Source: Meishania litoralis (lineage in GTDB: Bacteria; Bacteroidota; Bacteroidia; Flavobacteriales; Flavobacteriaceae). Taken from it: a stretch of DNA of 64,000 bases. The position numbers and the translations under genes were made by a program. Of this stretch, positions 41,962-51,743 are shown piece after piece. The stretch spans positions 186,001-250,000 of the forward strand of contig NZ_JBHFPV010000002.1 of assembly GCF_042611095.1 (NCBI RefSeq). The letters are read 5' to 3'. The notes beneath the pieces are model-generated. The model searched no databases and was not told the DNA's origin. It saw only the letters and a list, made by a program, of their open reading frames with translations. How positions within the stretch are numbered: position 1 is the stretch's first letter; the number at the start of each line of letters is the position of its first letter.

Positions 41962-43317
41962 ATGAGAATTTCAATAAATCCGTATACCGGAAAAAGGTTG
42001 TTCGAATTCACACCCCTTACCTCTGAACAACTCAATAAAAAAATTTCGAACGCCGACCATACTTATCGCACATGGAAAAAGACCACGTTCGAACATCGTG
42101 CGGCGTTAATTCGTAATGTGGCGAAAATCCTTAAAGACAAAAAACATAAGTATGCCACAATAATTACCCAAGAGATGGGAAAGCCTATTTCACAGGCCGT
42201 TGCTGAAATTGAAAAATGTGCATGGGTCTGCGAATACTATGCCGAAAATGCAGCGCATCAATTGAAGGACGAGATTATTGAAACCGATGCCCTAAAAAGT
42301 TATGTGCGCTATGAACCCTTGGGGGGCATCTTGGCAATAATGCCCTGGAATTACCCTTTTTGGCAAGTATTTCGATTTGCCGTACCCAATTTGATGGCCG
42401 GGAACGTCGGGCTGCTAAAACATGCCTCGAACGTTATGAAATGTGGAGATTCGATCGATGCGATTTTTTTGGAAGCGGGTTTTCCCAAGGGTTGTTTTCA
42501 GAATTTGGTCATAGACAGTGAAAAGGTTAAATCGGTAATAGAAAATGATTTGGTCAAAGCCGTGACCCTGACGGGAAGCACACCTGCTGGAGCATCGGTA
42601 GCATCGCTTGCCGGTATGAAAATCAAAAAGTCAGTTCTTGAATTAGGGGGCAGTAATGCCTTGGTCGTATTCGATGACGCCGATTTGGAAGAAACCGTAA
42701 AGACTTGCGTACAGGCCCGTTTTCAGAACACCGGGCAGAGTTGTATTGCGGGCAAAAGACTTCTATTGCAACGTGGCATCGCCAAAGATTTTACCAATAG
42801 ATTCATTTTGGAAGTCCAAAAACTAAAAGCTGGAGACCCGATGGACAAAAATACGTACATCGGTGTTCTTGCGCGCGAGGACTTGTCAAAAGACCTTGAA
42901 GCGCTCGTGGACAAATCTGTCAAAATGGGTGCGAAGCTGATTGCCGGCGGCCATCGTGAAAAGACTTTTTTCGAGCCTACGGTCTTGACCGGCGTGACCA
43001 AAGAAATGCCTATTTTCACCGAAGAAACCTTTGGTCCGGTTATCGGAATAACTATTTTTGATGATGAGCAAAGTGCCGTAGAACTAAGCAATGCCTCAGA
43101 TTTCGGACTAGGTGCCTCCATTTTCACTTCCGATATGGATAGGGTCGAGCGGTTGGTTCCCCAATTTGACGAGGGAGCCGTTTTCGTCAATGAATTGGTC
43201 AAAAGCGATCCCAGACTTCCTTTTGGCGGTGTGAAAATATCAGGTTACGGTAGGGAATTGTCATACCACGGGATCAAAGAGTTTATGAATAGGAAAACGG
43301 TTTATATTAAAAAATGA
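41962..43317 (+). CDS. NAD(P)-dependent aldehyde dehydrogenase (succinate-semialdehyde type)
   Basis: 451 aa. Motifs: MPWNYPFWQVFRFAVPNLMAGN, TGSTPAGASVASLAG, catalytic Glu in VLELGGSNALVV, catalytic Cys in NTGQSCIAGKRL, and EETFGPV. The short length and ACID/SSADH-like N-terminus (INPYTGKRLFEFTPLT) fit the Sad/GabD-type subfamily. Overlaps the DUF72 gene by 4 nt. Confidence 0.93.
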   Translation: MRISINPYTGKRLFEFTPLTSEQLNKKISNADHTYRTWKKTTFEHRAALIRNVAKILKDKKHKYATIITQEMGKPISQAVAEIEKCAWVCEYYAENAAHQLKDEIIETDALKSYVRYEPLGGILAIMPWNYPFWQVFRFAVPNLMAGNVGLLKHASNVMKCGDSIDAIFLEAGFPKGCFQNLVIDSEKVKSVIENDLVKAVTLTGSTPAGASVASLAGMKIKKSVLELGGSNALVVFDDADLEETVKTCVQARFQNTGQSCIAGKRLLLQRGIAKDFTNRFILEVQKLKAGDPMDKNTYIGVLAREDLSKDLEALVDKSVKMGAKLIAGGHREKTFFEPTVLTGVTKEMPIFTEETFGPVIGITIFDDEQSAVELSNASDFGLGASIFTSDMDRVERLVPQFDEGAVFVNELVKSDPRLPFGGVKISGYGRELSYHGIKEFMNRKTVYIKK

Positions 43318-44210
43318 AATTCGGCAAAGTAGATAATCCCGAACAAATAGACTTCACTATACCCGACGACCATTCGGGTACTGCGGTCATGTTGTCAAAA
43401 TCAAAAAATGCAGAACCGTTAAGGGTTTATGTCGGATGTGCAAAATGGAACAAGACCGACCTTAAAAACTTCTACCCTAGGGGCACCAAAGACGAATTGG
43501 CCTATTATTCGACCCAGTTCAATTGTATCGAACTGAATGCTACCTTTTATCGCATATTCCCACCGGAGACTTACATAAAATGGTATGGCAAAACCCCTGA
43601 TGGTTTTAAGTTTTTTCCGAAAATAGTTCAAAATGTAAGTCATTTGAGAAGGCTTAACGAGCAGGCCTATCCAATTTTGGATGAATATTTGAATGTAACC
43701 TCGAATCTACAGAACAAACTGGGCACCATTTTTTTACAGATGCACAATAATTTCAGTCCGAAAGATTGGGACAGGGTCGTGAAATTCGTTGAGAATTGGC
43801 CCAAGGAGTTCCGCTTGGCCATGGAATTTCGTCATACCGATTGGTTCAATGATGAAAAAGTAGCACAAGAGCTTTATCATTTATTGCAAGAAAATGGTAT
43901 CGCCAATGTGTTGGTAGATACAGCTGGCAGAAGGGATTTGATGCATATGAGACTGACCAATAACGAGGCCTTCATACGCTATGTCGGTGCCAACCATAAG
44001 AGCGATTACACCCGATTGGATGAATGGGTGGAAAAGTTATCGGATTGGAAAGAAAAAGGGCTAAGAAATATTCATTTTTTCGTTCATCAGAACATGGAAC
44101 TGGCATCTCCATTGTTATCCGCTCATTTTATTCCGAAATTGAACAAAAAATTAGGCTGTAATTTACAGATTCCCAAAACTTTAATCGCCCCCGGTACGAC
44201 ACTGTATTAG
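43314..44210 (+). CDS. DUF72 family protein
   Basis: 298 aa TIM-barrel-like DUF72: VYVGCAKWNKTDLKNFYPRG, YYSTQFNCIELNATFYRIFP, FKFFPKIVQNVSHLRRL, FRLAMEFRHTDWF, RYVGAN and HFFVHQNMELASPLL. Enzymatic function unknown. Translationally coupled to the aldehyde dehydrogenase. Confidence 0.93.
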   Translation: MKFGKVDNPEQIDFTIPDDHSGTAVMLSKSKNAEPLRVYVGCAKWNKTDLKNFYPRGTKDELAYYSTQFNCIELNATFYRIFPPETYIKWYGKTPDGFKFFPKIVQNVSHLRRLNEQAYPILDEYLNVTSNLQNKLGTIFLQMHNNFSPKDWDRVVKFVENWPKEFRLAMEFRHTDWFNDEKVAQELYHLLQENGIANVLVDTAGRRDLMHMRLTNNEAFIRYVGANHKSDYTRLDEWVEKLSDWKEKGLRNIHFFVHQNMELASPLLSAHFIPKLNKKLGCNLQIPKTLIAPGTTLY

Positions 44211-44247
44211 TCCTTTTTCTTCATTAATTTTGCCTAAAAATTTGTTT

Positions 44248-44643
44248 ATGCGCTTTCACACAAGAAAATGGGTAAAGCCCGAAGATTTAAATGCCAACGG
44301 TACCTTGTTCGGGGGTAGGCTGTTGGCTTGGGTCGATGAAGAAGCTGCACTTTAAAGTATCGTACAGTTAGAGAACAAACGGGTAGTGACCAAATACATG
44401 TCAGAGATCAATTTTATGAGCAATGCCAAACAGGGCGATGTCATTGAAATCGGAATCGAGGTCATTAAATTCGGAAAATCTTCTTTGACCCTAAATTGCG
44501 AGGTTCGCAACAAGATGAGCCATGAAACCATCATTACGGTCGATAATATCATCATGGTCAACCTGGACGAAGATGGAAAACCCGCGCCTCATGGCAAGAC
44601 CAAGGTCGAATACGTAAAAGATCGATTGGCCGCGAAATCCTAG
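44248..44643 (+). pseudogene. Acyl-CoA thioesterase (hotdog, YciA-like) interrupted by an in-frame TAA
   Basis: From ATG 44248 the frame reads MRFHTRKWVKPEDLNANG, then TLFGGRLLAWVDEEAAL, TAA (44353-44355), then SIVQLENKRVVTKYMSEI and on to the stop at 44643 (VEYVKDRLAAKS) without frameshift. NGTLFGGRLLAWVDEEAA is the active-site helix of BFIT-type hotdog thioesterases. The stop falls at a position where relatives usually have an aromatic residue (Tyr), so one base change (TAT/TAC to TAA) explains it. Restart at GTG 44386 would lack the active site. Confidence 0.85.
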
Positions 44644-45929
44644 GTTTTTGACAATTCAGATGCTTTGGCCTGAACTTCATCGAGTACCCTCAAAAGATTG
44701 CCGCCCCATAACTTGGCGATATCTTCCTCTGAGTAGCCTCTTTTGACCAATTCCAGGGTAACGTTAAAGGTTTCAGAGGCATCTGACCACCCTTCGATTC
44801 CGCCTCCGCCATCAAAATCAGAGCTGATACCTACATGATCGATACCGATCAAGTTGACCATGTAGTCAATATGGTCGACAAGATCACCGACACCAACGGC
44901 AGGCGGGGCATCATTTCTTGTTCTGACCCATTCAGCCGCGATTGCGGTTACTTTTGGGTAATTCTCTATAAAATTATCCTTCTGCTCATCCGTTAAATTT
45001 GGAAAGTCGCTAAAATCAAACCATTCGATATCCAATGAATCGGCGACCTTTTCATTGATTTCTTTCATATACGCCTCGCGCTTGTCGTTCTTTTCCGTAT
45101 TCAGGTATGCTCCAAAGGCCACTGTCTGTACAACGCCCCCGTTCTCCTTCATTAAAAGCAATTGTTCATCGTCAAGGTTTCTGCTATGGTCACAAAGTGC
45201 CCTTGCCGATGAATGGGAAGCGATAATAGGCGCTTCGGAGAGTGCGATCATCTGTAACATGGCCTCTTTGGAAGGGTGCGACACATCTATCATAATACCC
45301 AATCTATTCATCTCTTTTACAGCCGCTTTGCCTAAATCACTTAAACCGTTATGTAACCATACTCCGTCCTTCTCACCGGTATTTGAATCGCTGAATTGAC
45401 TGTGCCCATTGTGCGCCAGTGATATGTATCTCGCACCAAGATTATGATATTTCTCGAAATTGGAGAGATCCTCAGCCATTGGATAGGCATTCTCAACGCC
45501 GATCATGGCAACCTTTTTCCCAGAATTGGTTATTCTACGAACATCTTCAGATGTTAGGGCCAATTCTATTTGGTTAGGTGCAATGGTATCACAAAGTCTA
45601 TGGATCGCTGCAAATTTGGCCATTGCATTTTCTTTGGCCTTTGTGTATGCCTCGGTATTCAATGAATCTTGCCCTGTATAGACAATAAACCAAGCTACGT
45701 CTAAACCGCCCTCTTGCATCTTCGGTAGGTTGACCTGGGTTTCTAGACGCTGGGTGTAGTTGATACTATCGGAGAAATTCTTCACATTGATATCATCATG
45801 GGTGTCGATGGTAATGACTTTTTCGTGAATCGCTTTGGCCATGTCAGTTTGGTCGTTCGCTGGTTTTTGCTCCTTTTCAGCGCATGAAAAGACCGCAACT
45901 AGACAGATTATTAAGGTAGTATATCTCAT
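44640..45929 (-). CDS. Membrane dipeptidase (peptidase M19) lipoprotein
   Basis: About 429 aa from ATG 45929 (MRYTTLIICLVAVFSC, lipobox); a longer frame to 45974 adds non-signal residues. Zinc-site motifs: DTHDDIN, IGVENAYPM, YISLAHNGHSQFSDS, IDVSHPSKEAM, PIIASHSSARALCDHSRNL, IGISSDFDGGGG. Hydrolyses dipeptides, sometimes D-amino-acid containing, in the periplasm. Its stop overlaps the convergent thioesterase by 4 nt. Confidence 0.94.
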   Translation of the reverse strand: MRYTTLIICLVAVFSCAEKEQKPANDQTDMAKAIHEKVITIDTHDDINVKNFSDSINYTQRLETQVNLPKMQEGGLDVAWFIVYTGQDSLNTEAYTKAKENAMAKFAAIHRLCDTIAPNQIELALTSEDVRRITNSGKKVAMIGVENAYPMAEDLSNFEKYHNLGARYISLAHNGHSQFSDSNTGEKDGVWLHNGLSDLGKAAVKEMNRLGIMIDVSHPSKEAMLQMIALSEAPIIASHSSARALCDHSRNLDDEQLLLMKENGGVVQTVAFGAYLNTEKNDKREAYMKEINEKVADSLDIEWFDFSDFPNLTDEQKDNFIENYPKVTAIAAEWVRTRNDAPPAVGVGDLVDHIDYMVNLIGIDHVGISSDFDGGGGIEGWSDASETFNVTLELVKRGYSEEDIAKLWGGNLLRVLDEVQAKASELSKT

Positions 45930-46043
45930 TTTGTAAGAATTTAAACCTACAAATAAAGCAATTTGACAACACATACGGGGGGTTAGGTAACATTTAATTG
46001 CAAATAAGGGATGAAATAGGGAGTTTTAAGGGCTTTTGAAAGA

Positions 46044-47159
46044 TTGGCATGTTATAATAAAAAGCCTAATCATTTTGAAATTGTAAGATTTTTTTTAACC
46101 AAATCATATTTAGAATTGAATTCAAAGGACCTACTTGCCAAATTGTCCGTATTGGAAGCCTTGCTACACGATTTTTCATATGAAGAATTAAGCGGCCAAG
46201 AAGCGGCTTATCTCAAAAAATCTTTCGACAACTTCAAAAAAGACTTGGAAGCCCTTGTATATGAGCAAAGAGAACCTATTTCTCGAGCTGTTAAAGGGAC
46301 TGAAGTAGTTGCTAATGAAACCTACGACTTGCCACCTGAAATAATAAAATCTGAAAGCAAACAAAAAACGAGTGTGATTCAAGGTGTTAGAATTTTGGTT
46401 TTCGAGGATAATTCGTTGAGCCAAAGACTTATAGAATTGCAGTTGGAACAATTGGGCTGTAAGGTTTTTGTAACCGACAATGCCACAATAGGACTTCAGA
46501 CTTTAGAAGACAGGTTTATAGATTTGGTTTTGATGGATCTAAGAATGCCTTTGATGAGTGGATTTGAAGTCTCGGAACTCATTCGCGGAAGCAAAGAAGA
46601 AAGAATAGCAAATGTTCCTATCATAGCATTTTCAGCCGATATTTCATTCTTTGATCAGGAAAAATGCAAACAGGTCGGTATCAATGATTTCGTTTTGAAA
46701 CCGTATAGCGTCGAAGAACTTAGTTTCAAAATTGCCAAAGCCACAGGTAGAGATCATGATCAATCAATCCCTGAAAAATCTGAGAGCAAATCATTGTTCG
46801 ACGGGGCTCAAGAAGTAGATATAGCACCGCTTTTGACAGAATGCGAAGGTGATATTGGATTACTGAGAGACCTAGTGGATCTATTCAGACAGAACTCCAC
46901 AGAGTTTGTAGAAGTCGCTAAAACCGCTATTATGAATCAAGATCTTCAAAAATTGAAGTTCGCCGCTCATAAAATCAAAAACGGACTTGCCATGGTAGGC
47001 GCCAAAAAGTTGAGGGAATTGGTGTTGCAAATCTACGCCGGCTGTGAATCCAAAACAAGCATTGAAAGTTTAAGCGCGCTTTATGATCAATACATAGATG
47101 ATTATCAAATCGTAGATAATGAACTCGTTCGCCAACTTGACCTTTTGGGAAGAAAATAA
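46044..47159 (+). CDS. Receiver-HPt phosphorelay protein
   Basis: 371 aa. Receiver at about 115-235: ILVFEDNSLSQRLIELQL, phospho-acceptor Asp in LVLMDLRMPLMSGFEV, IIAFSAD, and FVLKPYS. HPt at about 255-365 with the acceptor His in FAAHKIKNGLAMVGAKKL. The N-terminal 100 aa are helical without a recognisable domain. No kinase core, so it must receive phosphate from another kinase. The frame opens with TTG; no ATG precedes the receiver. First gene of the glycan locus; next gene 6 nt away. Confidence 0.85.
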   Translation: MACYNKKPNHFEIVRFFLTKSYLELNSKDLLAKLSVLEALLHDFSYEELSGQEAAYLKKSFDNFKKDLEALVYEQREPISRAVKGTEVVANETYDLPPEIIKSESKQKTSVIQGVRILVFEDNSLSQRLIELQLEQLGCKVFVTDNATIGLQTLEDRFIDLVLMDLRMPLMSGFEVSELIRGSKEERIANVPIIAFSADISFFDQEKCKQVGINDFVLKPYSVEELSFKIAKATGRDHDQSIPEKSESKSLFDGAQEVDIAPLLTECEGDIGLLRDLVDLFRQNSTEFVEVAKTAIMNQDLQKLKFAAHKIKNGLAMVGAKKLRELVLQIYAGCESKTSIESLSALYDQYIDDYQIVDNELVRQLDLLGRK

Positions 47160-47165
47160 TAGAGA

Positions 47166-47552
47166 ATGGGAGTGAAAAAGGTACTTCTTGCAGAAGATGA
47201 TGAATTATTGGCCGCTTTGTTAAGGCACAAATTGACAAAGGTAGGGTACATGGTCGATTTATGTAAAGACGGCAAAGAAGTGAAGGAGTATCTACAAACG
47301 ACACGGCCAGATATTATCGTTACGGATATCATGATGCCTTATTTTTCAGGCATTGAACTCATTGATTTTATCAGAAACGAGATGAATTCAAACCTGCCTA
47401 TTATCATAATTTCATCAGCTGGTAACGAAGAAAATGTCTTGACAGCTTTTGAGATGGGTGCTAATGATTTTATTTCAAAACCCATTAGTCCGGCAGAACT
47501 GATCGTTCGAATCGAGCGCGAACTTATCAAGAACAAATTTGCATCTAGCTAA
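47166..47552 (+). CDS. Single-domain response regulator
   Basis: 128 aa CheY-like receiver: VLLAEDDELLAALL, Asp in DIIVTDIMMPYFSGIEL, IIIISSAG, FISKPISPAEL. No output domain. Follows the receiver-HPt gene by 6 nt and overlaps the HEAT gene by 14 nt, so it probably regulates the downstream membrane machinery by protein contact rather than by DNA binding. Confidence 0.92.
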   Translation: MGVKKVLLAEDDELLAALLRHKLTKVGYMVDLCKDGKEVKEYLQTTRPDIIVTDIMMPYFSGIELIDFIRNEMNSNLPIIIISSAGNEENVLTAFEMGANDFISKPISPAELIVRIERELIKNKFASS

Positions 47553-50310
47553 ACAAACATATAAGATTCATTTTCTTATCGATGCCCCTCAGATCCACAC
47601 AGATCTTTTGTGGGATCTATCATTGTTGTTCATTGCCTTGATCGTTACATATTTTGGGGCGGTCCTTTTTTTTAAAAGTCGAATAACGTCTACATCAAAA
47701 AAGGTCGCGATACGAAAAAAAGAACTTTCACCGATAATCGGTCAATTTTTGTTCTATGGCGACGATGATTCCAAAGAAGAAAAGACCGATTACATCAAAT
47801 TAAAAATCGATATAAGGCAACTTCTAAAAGATGATTTCAATAGACAGGTGCTCGCCGAAATACTGTTAGACCTAAGAAAAGACGTCACCGGAGATACCCA
47901 ACAACGACTTTTTGACCTGTACAAGAATCTCGAACTTCATAAAGATGCCTATCGAAAACTGAAAAGTTGGAAGTGGCATGTGATTTCCAAGGGGATATTG
48001 GAGCTTACACAGATGCAAGTCGAGGAGTCTTACAACCTCATAACCAAATTCGTCAATGACAAACGAACGACCATACGTAAACAGGCGGAGATTGCTACCG
48101 TTAGCCTGAAACATGAGGGAATAAACTTTTTCTTGGATACCACTCGTCATAGGATTTCGGAATGGCAACAATTAAAAATTTTAGATGTGCTGCGCAACCT
48201 GGAAGATTTTCAGCCACCGCGGTTCAAGTCTTGGTTGACATCATCTAACCGACATGTAGTATTGTTCGCCCTGCGCCTCATAAAGTATTACAATCAAAAC
48301 GACGTAAAACCTTCATTGATCGAACTGGCCAAACATAAGAACAATCAGATAAAGTATGAAGCGATCAATTGTATCAAAGAATTTAATGTGCGCGAGGCGT
48401 TGGATACGCTACAAACGGTTTTTTGGAAGAGTACGCCACATATCAAGATTTCGATTTTGGATACGATCGCGGCAATCGGCGATGAAGACAATGTTAAGTT
48501 TTTACAATTGATTGAGAATAAAGAAGCAAATTTTTCAGTTCGCAGCAAAGCCATAAGTGCTATCAATTCCATTTTGCCCGAAAGCATTCTTCCTACCCAA
48601 GGAATACAAGATGTCTCGAACTATGTAATACCTGACGATATCACAAAAAAAGAAGAATTCGAAAAGCTATGGCCTTCGGAACCCGAACTTCCAATTATAG
48701 AACAAAATATTGATGAAGAAAATACAAATGCTGAAAATAATGCTATTGCCGATACCGTAATGCAGAAAGAAAATGTGTCCAAAATCGAAAATTATGACGA
48801 AACGGATGAATCCGTTCCTTTAAATCTTCAACCAGAATTCGAAATCGACCATTCTGAAGTCGGAGTTGACGAAAATTTGGAAATAAATGCCCCTGATGGG
48901 TCGGTCGAGGAGGTCGAACCGTCAATAATCCTTTCACAACAAAATAACGATTTGGACGACGTAGACCTACAGTTTCTGCCGATTGTTATCGATGCGGAGA
49001 TAGATGAGGAACAAATGGAAGCTGTCAAAAACAACAAACCGATCGGTACCGGAGATTCTGAAGGGCACATCAATGAAATGGAAGTCGTATTTGATCAAAT
49101 TTTGCCCCAAGCTGCAACAATAGAGGAGGAGACAACCGAGAATAGCGATGCGCTCAATATTTCCGAGATTAATTTTCTGCCCATTGTGGTAGATGAAAAT
49201 GATCTAGATGACAAAATCTTAGAAGGGCCCAGATATCGGTATTCGATTTATGAAAAAGGTCCTAAAGCCAAAGCGAACGATAACGCCGGTGTGGCTTTTG
49301 ACCAAGTATTTCAGCAAGAAGATTTTCAGCCAAGACCTTTGACCAAAAGGGTCACAACCTCAAAAAAGCCAATTTCGATTGCGGCCATAGACGAAGATTA
49401 TGCGCATGGCTTAACAGTAGTTTTTGATCAAATACCGTACGAGAAAAGTGGGTTCCAAATCAAGACGATAGACAATGCAATTGAAGCGCTTGGGAATGGA
49501 CATAGTGATTTGGAATTTGATCTTCCAACCCATAAGGTTTCCACAGAAAACAACCGGGCTATCCATAACGACTCCAGTAAAGAGCGGAACAAAAATTTCT
49601 TGAAATATATACCAGAAATACAACTATATGAACAAGATACGCTAAACATGTTAGCGCTTTTGAACGACATCGAAGAACTGGGCGATGAACGTGAAATTCC
49701 CCTTTTGTTGGCGTATCTCGATGAAGAAAATGTTCCAGTGGTGCGAGAAAGAATCCAAGAAATCCTTAAAAAATTCTCCACGCTTGAAATGCAAAAGCTG
49801 AAAGCTTCCGAAGGTAAATCAAAAAAAGGAAAACTAGATGAACACGTAAGTGTGGTCGCGAACTTTTTTGAGCATTGCGATACCGAGGGCAAATTGATCT
49901 TGTTAGACACCTTGATCGACGTTATGGATCAAAAAGATGTCCGTTTCATGGAAGAACTATTGGAAGACCCCAGTTTGGAAATCAGAGAAAAAGCCCAAGA
50001 TCTTTTATATGAGTGGCATGAACGTCAGCAGCTAATAGGCAACTCTAATGGGCCAGAAAAAGATGGTGCCCACAAAAATGGTACTCCAAATGTTTCAGAA
50101 AAGCTTGATGACCACTATGATCTTCTTCTTGATGAGCTCGAAATTCAAAAATCAGGTTCGGGCAACATATTCAAAATCGATTTTGAACTAAGGCTTGACG
50201 ATGAAGAAAATCATGATGTTGATGTCGGTCATTCGACATTGCCTGAAAAAAACGTATACGGACTTTTAAAATTGTTACCGATCAAAATATTCGAAAGATT
50301 AAATGGATAG
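47539..50310 (+). CDS. Membrane-anchored HEAT-repeat protein with internal short motifs
   Basis: 923 aa from TTG 47539 (no ATG before the anchor). One membrane span at about 24-46 (LSLLFIALIVTYFGAVLFF). HEAT/PBS-like helical repeats span about 60-345 (VNDKRTTIRKQAEIATVSLK, ILDTIAAIGDEDNVKFLQLI). An acidic low-complexity middle covers about 360-690, and a second HEAT block about 700-840 (LEDPSLEIREKAQDLLYEW). The middle contains FLPIV(I/V)D twice and (V/A)FDQ(I/V) three times. Likely a cytoplasmic scaffold linking the receivers to the glycosyltransferase (overlap 8 nt downstream); inference. Confidence 0.8.
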   Translation: MHLAKQTYKIHFLIDAPQIHTDLLWDLSLLFIALIVTYFGAVLFFKSRITSTSKKVAIRKKELSPIIGQFLFYGDDDSKEEKTDYIKLKIDIRQLLKDDFNRQVLAEILLDLRKDVTGDTQQRLFDLYKNLELHKDAYRKLKSWKWHVISKGILELTQMQVEESYNLITKFVNDKRTTIRKQAEIATVSLKHEGINFFLDTTRHRISEWQQLKILDVLRNLEDFQPPRFKSWLTSSNRHVVLFALRLIKYYNQNDVKPSLIELAKHKNNQIKYEAINCIKEFNVREALDTLQTVFWKSTPHIKISILDTIAAIGDEDNVKFLQLIENKEANFSVRSKAISAINSILPESILPTQGIQDVSNYVIPDDITKKEEFEKLWPSEPELPIIEQNIDEENTNAENNAIADTVMQKENVSKIENYDETDESVPLNLQPEFEIDHSEVGVDENLEINAPDGSVEEVEPSIILSQQNNDLDDVDLQFLPIVIDAEIDEEQMEAVKNNKPIGTGDSEGHINEMEVVFDQILPQAATIEEETTENSDALNISEINFLPIVVDENDLDDKILEGPRYRYSIYEKGPKAKANDNAGVAFDQVFQQEDFQPRPLTKRVTTSKKPISIAAIDEDYAHGLTVVFDQIPYEKSGFQIKTIDNAIEALGNGHSDLEFDLPTHKVSTENNRAIHNDSSKERNKNFLKYIPEIQLYEQDTLNMLALLNDIEELGDEREIPLLLAYLDEENVPVVRERIQEILKKFSTLEMQKLKASEGKSKKGKLDEHVSVVANFFEHCDTEGKLILLDTLIDVMDQKDVRFMEELLEDPSLEIREKAQDLLYEWHERQQLIGNSNGPEKDGAHKNGTPNVSEKLDDHYDLLLDELEIQKSGSGNIFKIDFELRLDDEENHDVDVGHSTLPEKNVYGLLKLLPIKIFERLNG

Positions 50311-51733
50311 CGAAGTTTTTAAGATCATATTAGACTACATAAACGTGGTCTTTTTCATGTTTACGACAGTACTTTTCATGCTGTTCAGTTTCATGGGCTA
50401 TCTATCTACGCGCAATTCAATCCACTACAGAAACAAAAATAGCTTTGGCGATATGTCTAAAATTATGGCATCGCCTTTATCACCGGGCATAACGATCATC
50501 GCCCCGGCCTTTAACGAAGGCATGAACATTGTCGAAAATGTTAGGGCGCTGTTATCATTGAAATACGTTAATTATGAAGTGATGGTGGTCAATGATGGCA
50601 GCACTGACAATACCTTGGAAAAATTGATAAAGGCCTATGAACTTGAACTTGTAGAACAAGAAATCGACCCAGCTTGGCGTAGCAAACCCGTCAGGGGAAT
50701 TTATAAGTCTACACGTCGTTCATTCTCTAAACTTACGGTCGTTGACAAGGTCAATGGAGGGAAATCAGACGCCTTAAATGCTGGGATGGCACTTTCGACG
50801 AATAAATATGTCGGTTGTATCGATGTTGACTGTCTTTTGTTGCCCGATGCGCTCTTGCATGTCGTGAAATCATTCTATCAAAGATCATCGAAAAGGGTCA
50901 TCGCAGTTGGTGGGGTGATTCGGGTAGCCAATTCATGCCAGATCTCAGGCGGCCAATTGGAAAAAATACGTTTGCCGAAGAACTGGCTGGCTCGGTTTCA
51001 ATTATTGGAATACACGCGCTCATTCATTCTTGGTAGAATGGCATGGGGCCGTATCGATAGTCTGCTGATCATTTCCGGGGCCTTTGGCTTTTTCGACAGG
51101 GAAGTAGCGCTCGCCGTAGGCGGTTATGACACCTATACCGTCGGCGAGGATATGGAAATTATTTTCAAAATGCGTCGATACATGCACGAACACAGAGTAC
51201 CGTACACGATAGAGTACATTCCCGATTCGTTATGCTGGACCGAAGTGCCCGAAGATTTGACCACATTCGTGAACCAACGCGATCGTTGGGCCAGAGGTAA
51301 TCTGGAGACCTTGTTCAAACATAAGGATATGCTCTTCAATTCGAAATTCGGCCGTCTGGGACTTTTAAGCTACCCTTACTGGTTCTTTTATGAATGGATG
51401 TCGCCCTTATTGGAGTTCTTTGGCTTTTTCTCGGTATTGCTCTTTGCCTATTTAGGAATTCTCAATTGGGAATTTTTTCTGGCCGTAACGGTCACGGTTT
51501 ACACGTTCGCCGTAATGTTTTCGTTCTACGCCATTTTGTGGGATGTCTATTCTTATAACGAGTACAAACGAACCAAGGATATTTTCATCTTGATGGGGTG
51601 CGCGATTATCGAGCCCTTTGTTTTTCATCCCATCGTCGTATGGGCGGCGATAAAAGGCAATTACAAAAAGTTTTTAAGGATAAAATCCGGATGGGGCAAA
51701 CAGACCAGGAAAGGTCTCGCCCGGGCTACTTAG
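50303..51733 (+). CDS. Processive-type GT2 glycosyltransferase
   Basis: 476 aa. N-terminal span (VVFFMFTTVLFMLFSFMGYL), GT-A domain starting ITIIAPAFNEGMNIVENV, acceptor/donor Asp motifs VNDGSTD, CIDVDCLL and GEDMEI, and the processive QRDRWARG (QxxRW), then three to four C-terminal spans. Same layout as PgaC/hyaluronan-synthase enzymes, which polymerise and extrude a polysaccharide. The product here is unknown. Confidence 0.92.
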   Translation: MDSEVFKIILDYINVVFFMFTTVLFMLFSFMGYLSTRNSIHYRNKNSFGDMSKIMASPLSPGITIIAPAFNEGMNIVENVRALLSLKYVNYEVMVVNDGSTDNTLEKLIKAYELELVEQEIDPAWRSKPVRGIYKSTRRSFSKLTVVDKVNGGKSDALNAGMALSTNKYVGCIDVDCLLLPDALLHVVKSFYQRSSKRVIAVGGVIRVANSCQISGGQLEKIRLPKNWLARFQLLEYTRSFILGRMAWGRIDSLLIISGAFGFFDREVALAVGGYDTYTVGEDMEIIFKMRRYMHEHRVPYTIEYIPDSLCWTEVPEDLTTFVNQRDRWARGNLETLFKHKDMLFNSKFGRLGLLSYPYWFFYEWMSPLLEFFGFFSVLLFAYLGILNWEFFLAVTVTVYTFAVMFSFYAILWDVYSYNEYKRTKDIFILMGCAIIEPFVFHPIVVWAAIKGNYKKFLRIKSGWGKQTRKGLARAT

Positions 51734-51743
51734 TATAAAAGTT

